Shown here one piece after another: positions 25,673 through 35,087 of a stretch of DNA of 48,278 nt (the first letter of the stretch is position 1; every line of letters begins with the position of its first letter). Position numbers and translations under genes: made by a program. Source of the stretch: an uncultured Pseudanabaenaceae cyanobacterium (GTDB lineage Bacteria; Cyanobacteriota; Cyanobacteriia; PCC-9006; JAAUQQ01); assembly GCA_938002085.1 (NCBI GenBank), contig CALLAT010000097.1, forward strand, positions 1 through 48,278, given 5' to 3'. The notes under the pieces were generated by a model. That model searched no databases. It saw only the letters and a program-made list of their open reading frames with translations, and had not been told where the DNA came from.

Positions 25673-26632
25673 CTAAAGTGCCGTAATTTTTAGACTGCTA
25701 TATTCTGGTGTTACCGCTTCTTTTAAGCTCCCCGCTTTTGGAAAAGAAAGAGTAACGGTTGTTCCTTGACCAAGCGTACTCAACACCCGAATGCTCCCTC
25801 CTTGATGCGCCATCGCTTGCTGGACGATCGCCAATCCCAGCCCCCTCCCAGAAACTTCACGGGCATTATTTGCTCGATAAAACGGCTTAAAGATCTTGCC
25901 CTGCTCCGCCTCTGGAATGCCAATGCCTAAATCCTGAATTTGAATTTGCAACTCATTCGCTTTCCAAATCACCTTCAGAATCACGATGCTATTGTCAGGA
26001 GAATAGGCGATCGCATTATCTAAAACCTTATTTAGAATTTGCCTAAGCCAGCCCTCATCAATCAACTCAGGCCTCTCTTGCCCCTTGCGGATCAAACGAA
26101 TGAGGCGATCGGGCTCACCCACTTTCCGCTCGCGAATAATGCGCTTACACAGCTTTTCAATCTCTACCAAAGTCAACTGAGCTTCAGCTTGTCCCTCATC
26201 AGTATTCGTCAGGACTTCCGCCTCTTCCAAAAGATGAGTCAAATCCTCCAGCGCCTTTTGTACCCTCGCAAGCAAAGCCAGACGACGAGCAGGATCTAAG
26301 CGATCGCCATAGCGCTCCAACGTCCCCATTGTGTTCAAAACAATACTGACGAAATTCCGCACCTCGCAAGCCAAAGACTGGACAAACTCTGTCTTACAGG
26401 CATCTTCATCCTGAAAGCCCTCCCAACGGGCAGATAGCTTCAAGCCCACACGATGGAGCTGCTTCAGCTGCTGTTGAAGCGGCTCCAGCTGCTTCGCAGG
26501 CAGAGGCTGGTCGCAGGGCAGCGGACACTTTAGATCTAAATTTTGCAGACAATGCATTGTGCTTCTCAGCACAGCCAATAAAGCCAGCAACTCATCCACT
26601 AAGGGACTGTCCAAGGCGGTGGAATTCATCAT
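25673..26632 (-). CDS. Histidine-kinase-like protein without the phospho-acceptor His
   Basis: The 319-residue protein has no membrane segment. Residues 1-75 are helical. Residues 80-145 align with a HisKA dimerisation helix pair, but the usual S-H-E-x-R is A-C-E-V-R: Cys89 (codon 26366-26368) takes the His place and the following Pro is also missing. Residues 195-305 form an intact GHKL ATPase domain: N box NKVLDNAIAYSP, G1 DLGIGIP, F box FKPFYR, and G2 GRGLGLAIV. ATP binding is therefore likely, autophosphorylation on His unlikely. No response regulator is adjacent. It may be a pseudokinase partner, or act as an ATP-driven switch. It is downstream of DUF928 with a 173-bp gap. Confidence 0.88.
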   Translation of the reverse strand: MMNSTALDSPLVDELLALLAVLRSTMHCLQNLDLKCPLPCDQPLPAKQLEPLQQQLKQLHRVGLKLSARWEGFQDEDACKTEFVQSLACEVRNFVSIVLNTMGTLERYGDRLDPARRLALLARVQKALEDLTHLLEEAEVLTNTDEGQAEAQLTLVEIEKLCKRIIRERKVGEPDRLIRLIRKGQERPELIDEGWLRQILNKVLDNAIAYSPDNSIVILKVIWKANELQIQIQDLGIGIPEAEQGKIFKPFYRANNAREVSGRGLGLAIVQQAMAHQGGSIRVLSTLGQGTTVTLSFPKAGSLKEAVTPEYSSLKITAL

Positions 26633-26805
26633 TGTCAGGCCATTACGCTGCGTATTCTCACAGGTCTCTATACTGCCGTGCTTCTACAGTTATGCAGTAA
26701 GAGCCGATTGAGGCGTGAAAAAACGCCTGGGCGGATGCCCTCACTGGGGAAATTGAGTCAACATTTGCCCCAGGCGGCCCTACTGCACAACCCATTTGGC
26801 CTGTC

Positions 26806-27564
26806 CTATAGGAGTGGCTTCGATGCAATATCATCGAGGTCAATCTGTTGCAACAGATTCATCCAGGCCTGCTGAAACCTCGGGTTATCGGGCTCTGCCT
26901 GACGTAGCTCACCTAGGGCTGTCAGACTGTCGAACCAGATACCATCCTGGGCTGCTTGGGCGGCCTGCTCAAAGGGCGATAACCCTTGAACCGACGAGAC
27001 AGGCGCAACCGATTCCAGGCGACCACTGACGTAAACCGAGACAGAAGGACTGCAATCGAGGGACAGCGTCCACTGATAACTTTCCCCCGCTTGGAGCGCA
27101 GGCTCGGCATCCTCAACAGAAACCGAGACAATGCCCGCTGCATCCGTGTCGAAGCTTAGGTCAGTGTGATAGACAAAGTCATCGTTTTGGTCTTGCAAGA
27201 CAAATTCTACTTCTAAGTCCTTGCTCACCGGGGCGGGCAAATAAAACCACAGCGTGGGGTTGGGCGATTGGGTCAGTCCCCTCACCACTTCATCTTGAAT
27301 GGGGACGAGTGCAGTGAGCTTTTCGTAGTTTTTGCAAGAGCCTCGGCTGGCTCCCCCCTGGCGACGGCCTTTGGGAGCACCTTCATCTTTGGGTGCAGGG
27401 GGCGGGACAAAATCAAGCAGCTGGCTTGAACTTGACTGGGTTGGCTGGGGTTGCGCGATCGCATCAGGGGCCAGCATTAACCCAGAGAGACAGAGCCAGC
27501 CAAGGCTGAGAGAACTCAGCGATCGGAGATTGGGAACACAAGGTTTGGAAAACACACTATTCAT
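26806..27564 (-). CDS. DUF928 secreted protein
   Basis: The protein matches the cyanobacterial DUF928 family: a signal peptide (hydrophobic core LGWLCLSGLMLAPDAIAQ), then a Gln/Ser-rich linker and GAPKGRRQGGASRGSC. The compact domain has LVPIQDEVVRGLTQSPNPTLWFYLPAP, and further on YQWTLSLDCSPSVSVYVSGRL. The C-terminal part (GIWFDSLTALGELRQAEPDN) looks helical and TPR-like. I use the ATG at 27564 because the signal peptide begins there; an in-frame ATG at 27588 adds eight residues. The function of DUF928 is unknown; it is usually coded with CHASE2/CHAT proteins, as here. Confidence 0.85.
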   Translation of the reverse strand: MNSVFSKPCVPNLRSLSSLSLGWLCLSGLMLAPDAIAQPQPTQSSSSQLLDFVPPPAPKDEGAPKGRRQGGASRGSCKNYEKLTALVPIQDEVVRGLTQSPNPTLWFYLPAPVSKDLEVEFVLQDQNDDFVYHTDLSFDTDAAGIVSVSVEDAEPALQAGESYQWTLSLDCSPSVSVYVSGRLESVAPVSSVQGLSPFEQAAQAAQDGIWFDSLTALGELRQAEPDNPRFQQAWMNLLQQIDLDDIASKPLL

Positions 27565-27835
27565 AAAAAATGGGGGTGAGTACAACATTAGGAAATACAG
27601 CGGTCAAAACATCCGCTAGAGCGGTTGTTGGCGCGTTCTACTGGATGCGTTGTTGACGGCCATCGTTGCCTTTCAGCAATGAGGCCTAAGAGTCAAATTC
27701 AGCAACGCGAATCCTTTTGAATATCAGCGACTCAAGGTCGCTAGGATGAATTTGAATACATGGGTAAAAGTGAAGAGTGAATTGAACTGTTTGAATGGAG
27801 CTAGTTAATCGAGCTAGCGGTGGGCAATGCCTTGG

Positions 27836-30397
27836 CTATTTCTTCACAGAGTCAGGCAGAGAGCTAGGCAGAGAGCCAGGCTGCAAGAAGGCCAAAGTCG
27901 CGATCGCTGCAATGGAAAATCCCATTGCAGCAGGCACCAATGGCACCCATCCGCCTTGGAGCAGCAGCATCCAGCTCAAGCCCGTGAGCAGCACCATACA
28001 ACTGCCGCCCCACAAAATTAAGGCCTTCAATGAGCCGCCCACCCGCATGACACAAATGCTCCCCAGGGAGGCCCATGCCAAAAGCCAAATGCCTTCGCCC
28101 CGTTGAGGCCATGACCCAATCAGGGGCCGATCGTCTAGAACCGCCCCTAGCATTTGGCTAATCAGATGGGCATGAATAAAGACCCCGGACACTTCTTCAG
28201 GCGTACTACTGCCGTAGGGCGTTGCCCAAAAGTCGCCGTTACTGGGGGCCACAACACCAATTAAAACAATGCGATCGCGTACGGCTTCTGGGCTTAATTT
28301 ACCCTCAAGAACCTGTTGCAAAGAAGCTTGAGCGGCAATGCTTTCGGGATCTTGGAGAGCGCGGTAATTAATCATAATTTGACTCCCCTGGGCATCGATT
28401 GATTCATAGCCCCCACTGTTGGGCTGTAACGGGATAAAAGTCTGATTCCCCAGCTGTAAATGATCGTTCTCGTCCCTGCTAATCTCAATCTTTTGCTGGG
28501 CTAAGTAACGAAAAACGATTTGACTCGAAAAGGAATAATTGGCTCGACAAGCGGCCGTGACATCAGGCGTCATCGAGATAATTTGCCGCCGCAGTACCCC
28601 ATCAGAATCCGTGACAAAATCACTAAAGCCAACTTGCCGAGGATCCAGCTTAGGTGGCGGTGCAATGCCAGTCTTATCCACCGTTGGGTCACGTCCCTTG
28701 CAAATGCCAATCACATTGGGATACTTGAACTCTTCAATGAGTGGCAAAGCCTGCTCACTCACTGGGAAATCTCGATAGAGATCGATTCCAACCATGTTGG
28801 CGCCAGACTCCCTTAAAAAGACCAAGAGCCGGTTGAGGGATTGGTCGGATAAAGAGACTTCTCGCTCCGCTAGGGCTTGATTCTGAATATCTGTTTCATC
28901 AATGGTGATGACCAGGAGACGAGGATCGGGACCTTCACTGGGGCGTAAGCGCATCAACTGGTCAAAGGCCCACAGCTCTAGGGGCATTAACCGTCCCGAA
29001 ACACCGAGACCCAAGACCACCGCTGTCGCGCCCAAGGTGCTGAGCAAGGGAACACGCAGCTTTGAGAGTCGGGAGCGCCAAGACGATCGCTCTGGCGCTG
29101 TGGGAGTGGGAGTTGCTGGGGAGGGAACGGTTGTCGGGGGAGCTGTCGCGATCGTGGCGGTGTCAGCTGTGGTTAAATCCGGAGCCGCAGCCTGAGTCAC
29201 AGTCTGAGCTGGAGTCTGAGTTACAGCCTGAGTTTCTATCGCGGCTATCGAACCTTGGCTGAGCGATCGCCAAGTGGGAGGCTGTTCGGCTGGGTTTTGC
29301 ACAATCACGGGCAGCCAAGAAGCACAGCAATGTACCGCTTCCTTGGGCTGAAGCTTCTCGCGCGCATCCCGCACTGATTGATACAGCGTTTGATGGCTCG
29401 AAAAGGCCTTGAGGAAGTACTTTAAAAATTCTTGAGCCACAGGATCGGCCACGGGCTCACCCATGGCAATGACCTGGGGAATTTTCAAGTCCGCGAGCTC
29501 CCAGGCTAGTCCCAGCCCATCACAAGAGTTGAGAATAGCAAGCTGTAACCCTGCTTCAATCGCCTTTTTTAACCCATTTTTGAGCTGTGCAACGCTGAGC
29601 TTTTCGGTGGGACTGAGCTGGATATAACCGGTCTCATCGCTGGAGCTATGGCCAGCAAAGAAGAGAATATCCCAATGTTCTGACCAGAGGGATTCACTCA
29701 GTTCTTGCCAACTGGGTTGGCGTAAAAATTTTGCCTTAACCTCTGGTAGGGCTTCGATGAGTTGGCGATCGGTTTCCAGGTCGATGCCTTCTCCATTGCC
29801 CAATACACCCAGGATTTTGATGCCCTGCTCCTTAGGGAGCTCTGTTTTAATAGAACGTCCATAATTAGTCGGGCTGAGGGCAATTTCTGCCTTGGGATAG
29901 TCCTCCAATAGCGTCCAGCGACACCAAGGTAAACGCAGCAATTGCTGGTCCTGGGCGACCAGCATGATTCGTAGCGGACTTTTAGGAGAAATTAAGGTCC
30001 GCAATTGCCGATCAATGGGGCGAAAGCTATCTGCATCTAGCCAAGCATTGAGCTGTTGCTCCAAGTGGTCACTCAGCCGACGAAACTCACTGGAGGAGAC
30101 ATTCGTGATGTCATCTTCATCCACCTCAAAGCCGTTGCTGGAGCGATATCCCCACCAGCGAGGCAAGTTGCCGGGCAATAGCCGATACAGCTTCTGCCAA
30201 TGTTGAAAATCCTTGGCCAATTGGGCCGCCCCCGGCAAGGCACCCACCACCTGGGAGGGAGCAGGACTATCGCCCTGCCAAATCTGAGCTGTAACGGAAG
30301 TAAATCCAGTGTCACAGGTGCCATTCCCAAAATTGAGAATGACCTTAGGCTCCTGGCCCAGGAAGGCATTATCGCTGCTGGATTGTCCCGATTCCAT
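27836..30397 (-). CDS. CHAT protease domain fused to CHASE2 sensor domain
   Basis: The 853-residue protein has a cytoplasmic N-terminal CHAT domain (about 140-365) with His250 in LFFAGHS and Cys292 in LNSCDGLGLA. A Thr/Ala/Pro/Gln-rich linker (about 380-435) follows, then a membrane helix (about 450-470). The periplasmic CHASE2 domain spans about 470-750 (LWAFDQLMRLRP, LLVITIDETDIQ, MVGIDLYRDFP and DGVLRRQ motifs). Three closely spaced membrane helices close the protein (about 765-835). CHASE2 is an extracytoplasmic sensing domain; here it would control a cysteine protease-like output on the inner side instead of a kinase or cyclase. AAGGAG lies 6 nt before the ATG. It is in line with DUF1822 upstream (207-bp gap) and DUF928 downstream (247-bp gap). 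Confidence 0.93.
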   Translation of the reverse strand: MESGQSSSDNAFLGQEPKVILNFGNGTCDTGFTSVTAQIWQGDSPAPSQVVGALPGAAQLAKDFQHWQKLYRLLPGNLPRWWGYRSSNGFEVDEDDITNVSSSEFRRLSDHLEQQLNAWLDADSFRPIDRQLRTLISPKSPLRIMLVAQDQQLLRLPWCRWTLLEDYPKAEIALSPTNYGRSIKTELPKEQGIKILGVLGNGEGIDLETDRQLIEALPEVKAKFLRQPSWQELSESLWSEHWDILFFAGHSSSDETGYIQLSPTEKLSVAQLKNGLKKAIEAGLQLAILNSCDGLGLAWELADLKIPQVIAMGEPVADPVAQEFLKYFLKAFSSHQTLYQSVRDAREKLQPKEAVHCCASWLPVIVQNPAEQPPTWRSLSQGSIAAIETQAVTQTPAQTVTQAAAPDLTTADTATIATAPPTTVPSPATPTPTAPERSSWRSRLSKLRVPLLSTLGATAVVLGLGVSGRLMPLELWAFDQLMRLRPSEGPDPRLLVITIDETDIQNQALAEREVSLSDQSLNRLLVFLRESGANMVGIDLYRDFPVSEQALPLIEEFKYPNVIGICKGRDPTVDKTGIAPPPKLDPRQVGFSDFVTDSDGVLRRQIISMTPDVTAACRANYSFSSQIVFRYLAQQKIEISRDENDHLQLGNQTFIPLQPNSGGYESIDAQGSQIMINYRALQDPESIAAQASLQQVLEGKLSPEAVRDRIVLIGVVAPSNGDFWATPYGSSTPEEVSGVFIHAHLISQMLGAVLDDRPLIGSWPQRGEGIWLLAWASLGSICVMRVGGSLKALILWGGSCMVLLTGLSWMLLLQGGWVPLVPAAMGFSIAAIATLAFLQPGSLPSSLPDSVKK

Positions 30398-30604
30398 CTA
30401 CTGCTCCTTCATCTCCACGGTTCTAAGCTTCGCTGTGGATGGGGGGCTAGGTTGAGCCATGGCGCTAAACGCACCCGCCAGACTTAGTTAGTCTGTCAAC
30501 TCTAAGAACCCTAGGCAGTGAGATGAGTCGCAAGTGGCCTAAATACAGCCACCGCAATCACTCAGCTTGACCTGGGCGGTGAGTCATTTCTCAATTGGGA
30601 GGAC

Positions 30605-31834
30605 CTAAGCTTGAAATTGCTCTCGCACCGTTTGATTGCCTAGACGGACCTCAACTGTGAAAGCCTGTTTCGGTAAAACTTTAAACCGCTTCAGCTGAAT
30701 ATAGTCGTCTTGCTGCTGAGCTTTTACAACTTGCAGCGATTCCTCTTCTGGCGTAATCAAGCGCAGCTCAATTCCAGGGGGCAAGGGCTGCATGACGAGT
30801 CCATCGGGGGAATCGGTCTGGTGACGTAGCTGCACTAATACTTTCATCCTGCCGTCCATTTCCGCTGTGACGGTAGTCCACAGGGATAGAGCCGGGTTGA
30901 TTCCGCTTAATGCAACGCGTTTCCCACGGGAAATGGATTGGGCAGGTATGTTCCTCAATCCCCAAGTTGGGGTTGAAGGGGAAAACTGATCCAAGGATTG
31001 CCAAGCGGCTTCAAAATTGCCTTGGAGCCATTGGCTGAGCTGAGCGTAAGGAGGAGAATCAGGCTCGATACTGCTGGGGATAGCCTGGGCTAGCAAGCTC
31101 CGTAACTGCGGATTGCTGAGAATACCTGCCCAGGTTTGAAAGGGCAATGCGAGTCGAGGAGAACGCTGGATAGAGGAGGCTGACGCAGTCTGGAGTTGTT
31201 GAGCCAATTGTTGAATCCAGGCGCCCGCTTGGTGTCGTGAAAGGGGAGCCAAGGGAGCCAGATCGGCCTGGCGCTCTGCCAGAGGTTCCAGTTCTGCCAT
31301 AACCCACAGCAGGTCGATGTCTTGGACAAGGGCTTCTTCGCTGACCCAGTAGGTGCGATCGCCTTCGTCGTAGTGGCCCTCCTGCTTGAGCTGCCGGTGG
31401 TTGATATATCCTCGAAGTTGCAGCTGTCCCGCTTCTGGATTGAGCTGCACCATCAAATAGTAATCCCCCTGCCAAGTCGGAATATCGACCCACTCTTGGG
31501 GAACCTTGAATTCACTGGCATCCCAGTTATCCGTGGGAATGACGATCAATCGCCTGTCATGAATGGCCACAGCCGTCCCCGTAACCCACTGCCACTGTTG
31601 AGCCGCAGTTTCAGGATTGGGAAAAATGCGATCGCTAGACTGCGCAGAGATTAGAGCCTCGTCACTGCCTTGAGCTTCGAGCCAAGGCAGAACCGTGGCC
31701 AGGGTGAGTTGATTGAGATAATGGTTCCAGCGATGTTCCAACAGGGAGAGATTGATACTTTCAAGCCAGCTTTTCTCCCGAGCCAGTTCGGGAATAGCAA
31801 GATAGGGTCGTTGGAGGTCATTAAACATCAACAT
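30605..31834 (-). CDS. DUF1822 family protein
   Basis: The 409-residue soluble protein belongs to the cyanobacterial DUF1822 family. Diagnostic stretches are KVPQEWVDIPTWQGDYYLMV (near 128), QLRGYINHRQLKQEGHYDE and the C-terminal beta-rich half with WTTVTAEMDGRMKVLVQL and LRLITPEEESLQVV. It is paralogous to 39666-40862. The ATG at 31834 lies inside the last codons of the sigma-like gene, overlapping by 14 bp, so translation is probably coupled. The function of DUF1822 is unknown; consistent pairing with a sigma-like gene, seen twice here, suggests a sigma partner or regulator. Confidence 0.87.
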   Translation of the reverse strand: MLMFNDLQRPYLAIPELAREKSWLESINLSLLEHRWNHYLNQLTLATVLPWLEAQGSDEALISAQSSDRIFPNPETAAQQWQWVTGTAVAIHDRRLIVIPTDNWDASEFKVPQEWVDIPTWQGDYYLMVQLNPEAGQLQLRGYINHRQLKQEGHYDEGDRTYWVSEEALVQDIDLLWVMAELEPLAERQADLAPLAPLSRHQAGAWIQQLAQQLQTASASSIQRSPRLALPFQTWAGILSNPQLRSLLAQAIPSSIEPDSPPYAQLSQWLQGNFEAAWQSLDQFSPSTPTWGLRNIPAQSISRGKRVALSGINPALSLWTTVTAEMDGRMKVLVQLRHQTDSPDGLVMQPLPPGIELRLITPEEESLQVVKAQQQDDYIQLKRFKVLPKQAFTVEVRLGNQTVREQFQA

Positions 31835-33026
31835 GCTGATTGTGCTCTCCCGAGAACTGGACCTTAAGCCAGCCGTCTAAATTTGCAGTCATGCTGTTTA
31901 GTACTGTGGCTTTGCAAGACATATGCAACTCATCTTGGATCCAGGTCACTAGAACGGTTAGCAATGCTTTTCTTGCAGCCCTGAGTTGGCGCGAAACTTT
32001 GTATTGCTTGCTCTTGAGTTGAACTGCGATTTCTTGCTGCGTCAACTGATCACCATAGTAAAACTGTAGTAATTGCTGGTGAGCGGGATTTAATTTGGAG
32101 AGCCCTGATTGCAAAACGGCATTAATTTTCTGTTGCTGCTTTTGTTGAGTCGCTTCTAGCTCCTGAGCCATCAGTTGCGTCATGGATGCTTCACTGCCAT
32201 CCTGCAACGTATCTATCAGCTCTCCGCAATCATCCATGCTGGCATTGAGGGAGATAGGGCGGGGAGCGGTGTAGTGACGTAGGTGAAGTACACATTTCCC
32301 CAACCACTCTTGCAGAAGCGCTTCACTGGCTTTAGGCAGATTTTGCTGTTCTCGCAGCAGGTCGTACTTCGCGAGCATTGCCACCCAATCTTCTGGAGCG
32401 AGACTGTCGAGCGTCTTGGCCGCTGTGGTTTTGGGAAAATAAAAGTCCTTAAAGCTCTGCCAAGCGGCCTGGTTAATGGCTTGCAGATCTTCAGAAAGGC
32501 CCGCCACCGCGAGGGCTTTGCCCAAACGCTTGCGGGTACAACGCTGCAATAGCGATAACTCAGAGGCAATTTGAACCTCCTGGTTGTTTGCCAGTGCATC
32601 GTGAATCGCATTCGAAAATGCACGACCGGCATAGGTTGAAAGCGAAGGACCAAGCCCAGGGTCAAAGCCCTGGAGCACTTTGTCGCTTTTCTCAAAAGCG
32701 GCCTGGAAGCAATCGGCTAAGCCAAAGCTGGTTGTATTGAAGCGGCTGGATATTTTTTGGGCGCTCCAGTAGCAAGGCTCTTGTAAGTAAGCGTAGAGGT
32801 GGTAACGCGGTAACTTCGCTTGCTGCTGTTTCCAAGTCTGATGCCAATGGGTCACCCAGGCATTGACCGGAAAAGAAGTTTCTAGGTCTTTGGGAAACAG
32901 TGACTGCTGCCTGTCCATGCTTCGCTTCAAGCTGCGATCTTCAATCCAACTTCCAAAATTATCGTCAACAATGTTAACGAAGGTCGAAAACTGCTTTTCG
33001 TTCTCTCGCTTTAGGGGAACAACCAT
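31821..33026 (-). CDS. Sigma-70-like protein paired with DUF1822 (copy 1)
   Basis: The 401-residue protein has a region-2-like segment (about 90-155: FGLADCFQAAFEKSDKVL, FDPGLGPSLSTYAGRAF) and a clear region 4 helix-turn-helix near 335-375 (LNPAHQQLLQFYYGDQLTQQ, EIAVQLKSKQYKVSRQL). The long divergent middle (about 160-310) and the N-terminal KQFSTF motif are shared with the copy at 38337-39608. It should bind core RNA polymerase and redirect promoter choice, as extracytoplasmic or group 3/4-type sigma factors do; this is inferred from the domains. It overlaps the DUF1822 gene by 14 bp. The 260-bp gap in front probably holds its promoter. Confidence 0.88.
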   Translation of the reverse strand: MVVPLKRENEKQFSTFVNIVDDNFGSWIEDRSLKRSMDRQQSLFPKDLETSFPVNAWVTHWHQTWKQQQAKLPRYHLYAYLQEPCYWSAQKISSRFNTTSFGLADCFQAAFEKSDKVLQGFDPGLGPSLSTYAGRAFSNAIHDALANNQEVQIASELSLLQRCTRKRLGKALAVAGLSEDLQAINQAAWQSFKDFYFPKTTAAKTLDSLAPEDWVAMLAKYDLLREQQNLPKASEALLQEWLGKCVLHLRHYTAPRPISLNASMDDCGELIDTLQDGSEASMTQLMAQELEATQQKQQQKINAVLQSGLSKLNPAHQQLLQFYYGDQLTQQEIAVQLKSKQYKVSRQLRAARKALLTVLVTWIQDELHMSCKATVLNSMTANLDGWLKVQFSGEHNQHVDV

Positions 33027-33286
33027 AGAGAGTTCACAGGGAAGTGTCTGTGTAATTTCACGGATAAATCACGCATATACTCGGCAAAATGTCCATGCCT
33101 GTGAGGATTATATCTTCAAAGATGACGCTCTAATACTGAAAACATCCTGATATTGGCTATGTAGATCTACTAGGTTTGTCGCTTGCTAAAGTCTGACCAG
33201 TAAGCTCCATGGGCCTTCCGAAGTTGGCTCTCTGACGGTCTGCCATGGGACGGAGCGTCATCGCATGAGCTGTGGCCGACGAGAAA

Positions 33287-34150
33287 CTACGGGGCGTTAT
33301 AGACGATAAATCCAGCGATCGCGTCCAGCAGCATGTTCAGCTCGTCGCTCCGAATCGAGTGACCGCTGCGCTCAAAAATTCGCAGATCCGCATGGGGAAT
33401 CAAGTCCGCAATTTCCACCGAAAATTGGGGCTGACAAATCCAGTCATGACGCCCTGCGATCACCAACGTTGGGGCTGTAATCTTTCCCAGCTCTGGCTTC
33501 AGGTCGAAGGTCTTTAGAAAGCCTGAAAACGCCTCATTAATAGCATCGACAGATAAAACCGCTCGATGCACGCCGACATTGGCCTGGTCTGCTTTATAGC
33601 TGCGGGAATACATCGGTGCCAGGAGGCGAAAGTATTCCTGTAAATGGGCTTCATCGCGAAAGCTCCCCTCCCAGAGGTGCTGCGCAATGGCAACTTGTTC
33701 CGCTGTGCCCCGCTCTTTGAGAATGGTTTGGGCCTGGGGGAGAAAGCGGCCGTCGGGCACGGTGGCATAAATAATCAGCTGGGAGACGCGCTGGGGATAG
33801 CGACTGGCATAGGCCTGGGCCACCATGCCGCCATAGGAGCCACCAATAACCACGATTTGCTCCAGGCCGAGGTGAGCCCGCAGGGCTTCCATATCTTCAA
33901 CATTGTTGTCGAGGGTGTAGCTCTCCCTCGGTCCCCTTGCCGATCGCCCCTGTCCCCGGTGGTCAAAGTAGACCAGCTGCATGCGATCGCTCAGCGGGAA
34001 AAAACTGGGCTTATAGCTGCTGTGATCTGCGCCGGGGCCACCATGGACTAGGAAAGCAACGGGCTTTTCCACCATGCGATCGCCCCGAGGCACGAGGCCC
34101 GCGCCATCCACATCAAAGTAAATCTCTGTATCGCGAATTTTGGCTCGCAT
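33287..34150 (-). CDS. Alpha/beta hydrolase, proline-iminopeptidase-like
   Basis: The protein has the alpha/beta hydrolase set: oxyanion region LVHGGPGADHSSY, YFDHRGQGRSARGP, nucleophile elbow GGSYGGM, the acid in VIAGRHDWI and His in FERSGHSIRSDE. The HGGPG motif points to the proline iminopeptidase (S33) branch, but related esterases share it. I chose the ATG at 34150 (287 residues) since AAAGGA is placed properly upstream; the frame extends 18 codons further. It lies 103 bp after the fibrillin-like gene in the same direction. Confidence 0.9.
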   Translation of the reverse strand: MRAKIRDTEIYFDVDGAGLVPRGDRMVEKPVAFLVHGGPGADHSSYKPSFFPLSDRMQLVYFDHRGQGRSARGPRESYTLDNNVEDMEALRAHLGLEQIVVIGGSYGGMVAQAYASRYPQRVSQLIIYATVPDGRFLPQAQTILKERGTAEQVAIAQHLWEGSFRDEAHLQEYFRLLAPMYSRSYKADQANVGVHRAVLSVDAINEAFSGFLKTFDLKPELGKITAPTLVIAGRHDWICQPQFSVEIADLIPHADLRIFERSGHSIRSDELNMLLDAIAGFIVYNAP

Positions 34151-34181
34151 TGCCGTTCCTTTCTGATTGGGCGATGGGTGA

Positions 34182-34241
34182 TTGAGCAACTTGTGAATGA
34201 GCAACTGCTGGCAGCGGATTGAGCAACTGCTGATCGAGCAA
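34182..34241. repeat. Short degenerate direct repeat (GAGCAACT)
   Basis: Four imperfect copies of (T)GAGCAACT(GCTG) start near 34182, 34198, 34219 and 34234 in the gap between the hydrolase and fibrillin-like genes. The spacing is irregular (15-21 bp). It probably reflects slippage; no regulatory meaning is evident. Confidence 0.45.
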
Positions 34242-34253
34242 TGGTTTCTGAGC

Positions 34254-34916
34254 CTAGGGCTGCTCTCGAATCCAAATAGCCAACCCCCCGCCTCGACCCC
34301 GCGCGGCGATAAAATCCTCCGTCACCCAGAAATAGGTGAAAAAGGCCTGGTCCCGCATTGATTTTTGGGCAAACGCCTTCTCTCGGGCTGCGCCACCTCT
34401 AACATAGTCGTCAAATAGCTTCACTCCCGCCAGGGCAAACCGCACTTTTATGAAGTCGAAGGCCAGCACGCGACGCTGGGGATAAAGCTGGATTGGCCCG
34501 GCAACCCTCAGATCAACCCCGGCAAACCCGACGCGATTTTCGACGGTTCCCACGGGGTCTGGCGTTACTTCATCGGAGTCTGGTCCCATCGCATCATAGG
34601 CAATGGCAATCTTGATCCAGTTCGGCAAAAAGCGCCCCGCTCCCAGGGCAACCCCCGCCCGCTGGCGAGACTTCTTCGTTCCAGTGATAAAGGTTAGTCG
34701 CCAATGGCCCGTGAGCTGCGCCAAGCGAATGGGCTGACGGGCGGCTCGGGCGGCTTTCTCCTGGGCCAGCAAAATATTGACAGTTTCTTGCCGGTCTGGG
34801 GCTTTACCGTCGGCTCGGATGTAGGCGATCGTTTGCTCTACCAGGGCCTCTGCTGACTGCTGTTCTGCCTGTGCCGCTGCTTCCATCCCTGCCTGTACCT
34901 GTAAAGTAGCCCCCAT
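34254..34916 (-). CDS. Fibrillin/PAP-like protein (tentative)
   Basis: The 220-residue soluble protein has a helical N-terminus (about 1-70), then AQLTGHWRLTFITGTKKS. This W-R-L-x-(F/Y) strand at the start of a lipocalin-like barrel recalls plastid lipid-associated proteins (PAP/fibrillin) of cyanobacteria and chloroplasts. Later strands include VGTVENRVGFAGVDLRVAGP and a C-terminal TDEFI-like TEDFIAARGRGGGLAIW. In that family such proteins associate with thylakoid membranes or plastoglobule-like droplets. The family call rests on pattern only. No export signal is present. It is probably co-transcribed with the downstream hydrolase. Confidence 0.7.
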   Translation of the reverse strand: MGATLQVQAGMEAAAQAEQQSAEALVEQTIAYIRADGKAPDRQETVNILLAQEKAARAARQPIRLAQLTGHWRLTFITGTKKSRQRAGVALGAGRFLPNWIKIAIAYDAMGPDSDEVTPDPVGTVENRVGFAGVDLRVAGPIQLYPQRRVLAFDFIKVRFALAGVKLFDDYVRGGAAREKAFAQKSMRDQAFFTYFWVTEDFIAARGRGGGLAIWIREQP

Positions 34917-35087
34917 CCATTCTCGCTGCTAGGGCTAGGGAATTCAATCAAACCCTTCTTCAATTTGTCTGTGAACAGCCTGTAACGCTAAAGAATTGGC
35001 GGTAAATCAGCTCGAATCTATCGCTAGGTGATAGCTTATAGGCAAAATCTGGACCATCCAGCGTTCCCAGCCTTGAGGAGTAGAGTG

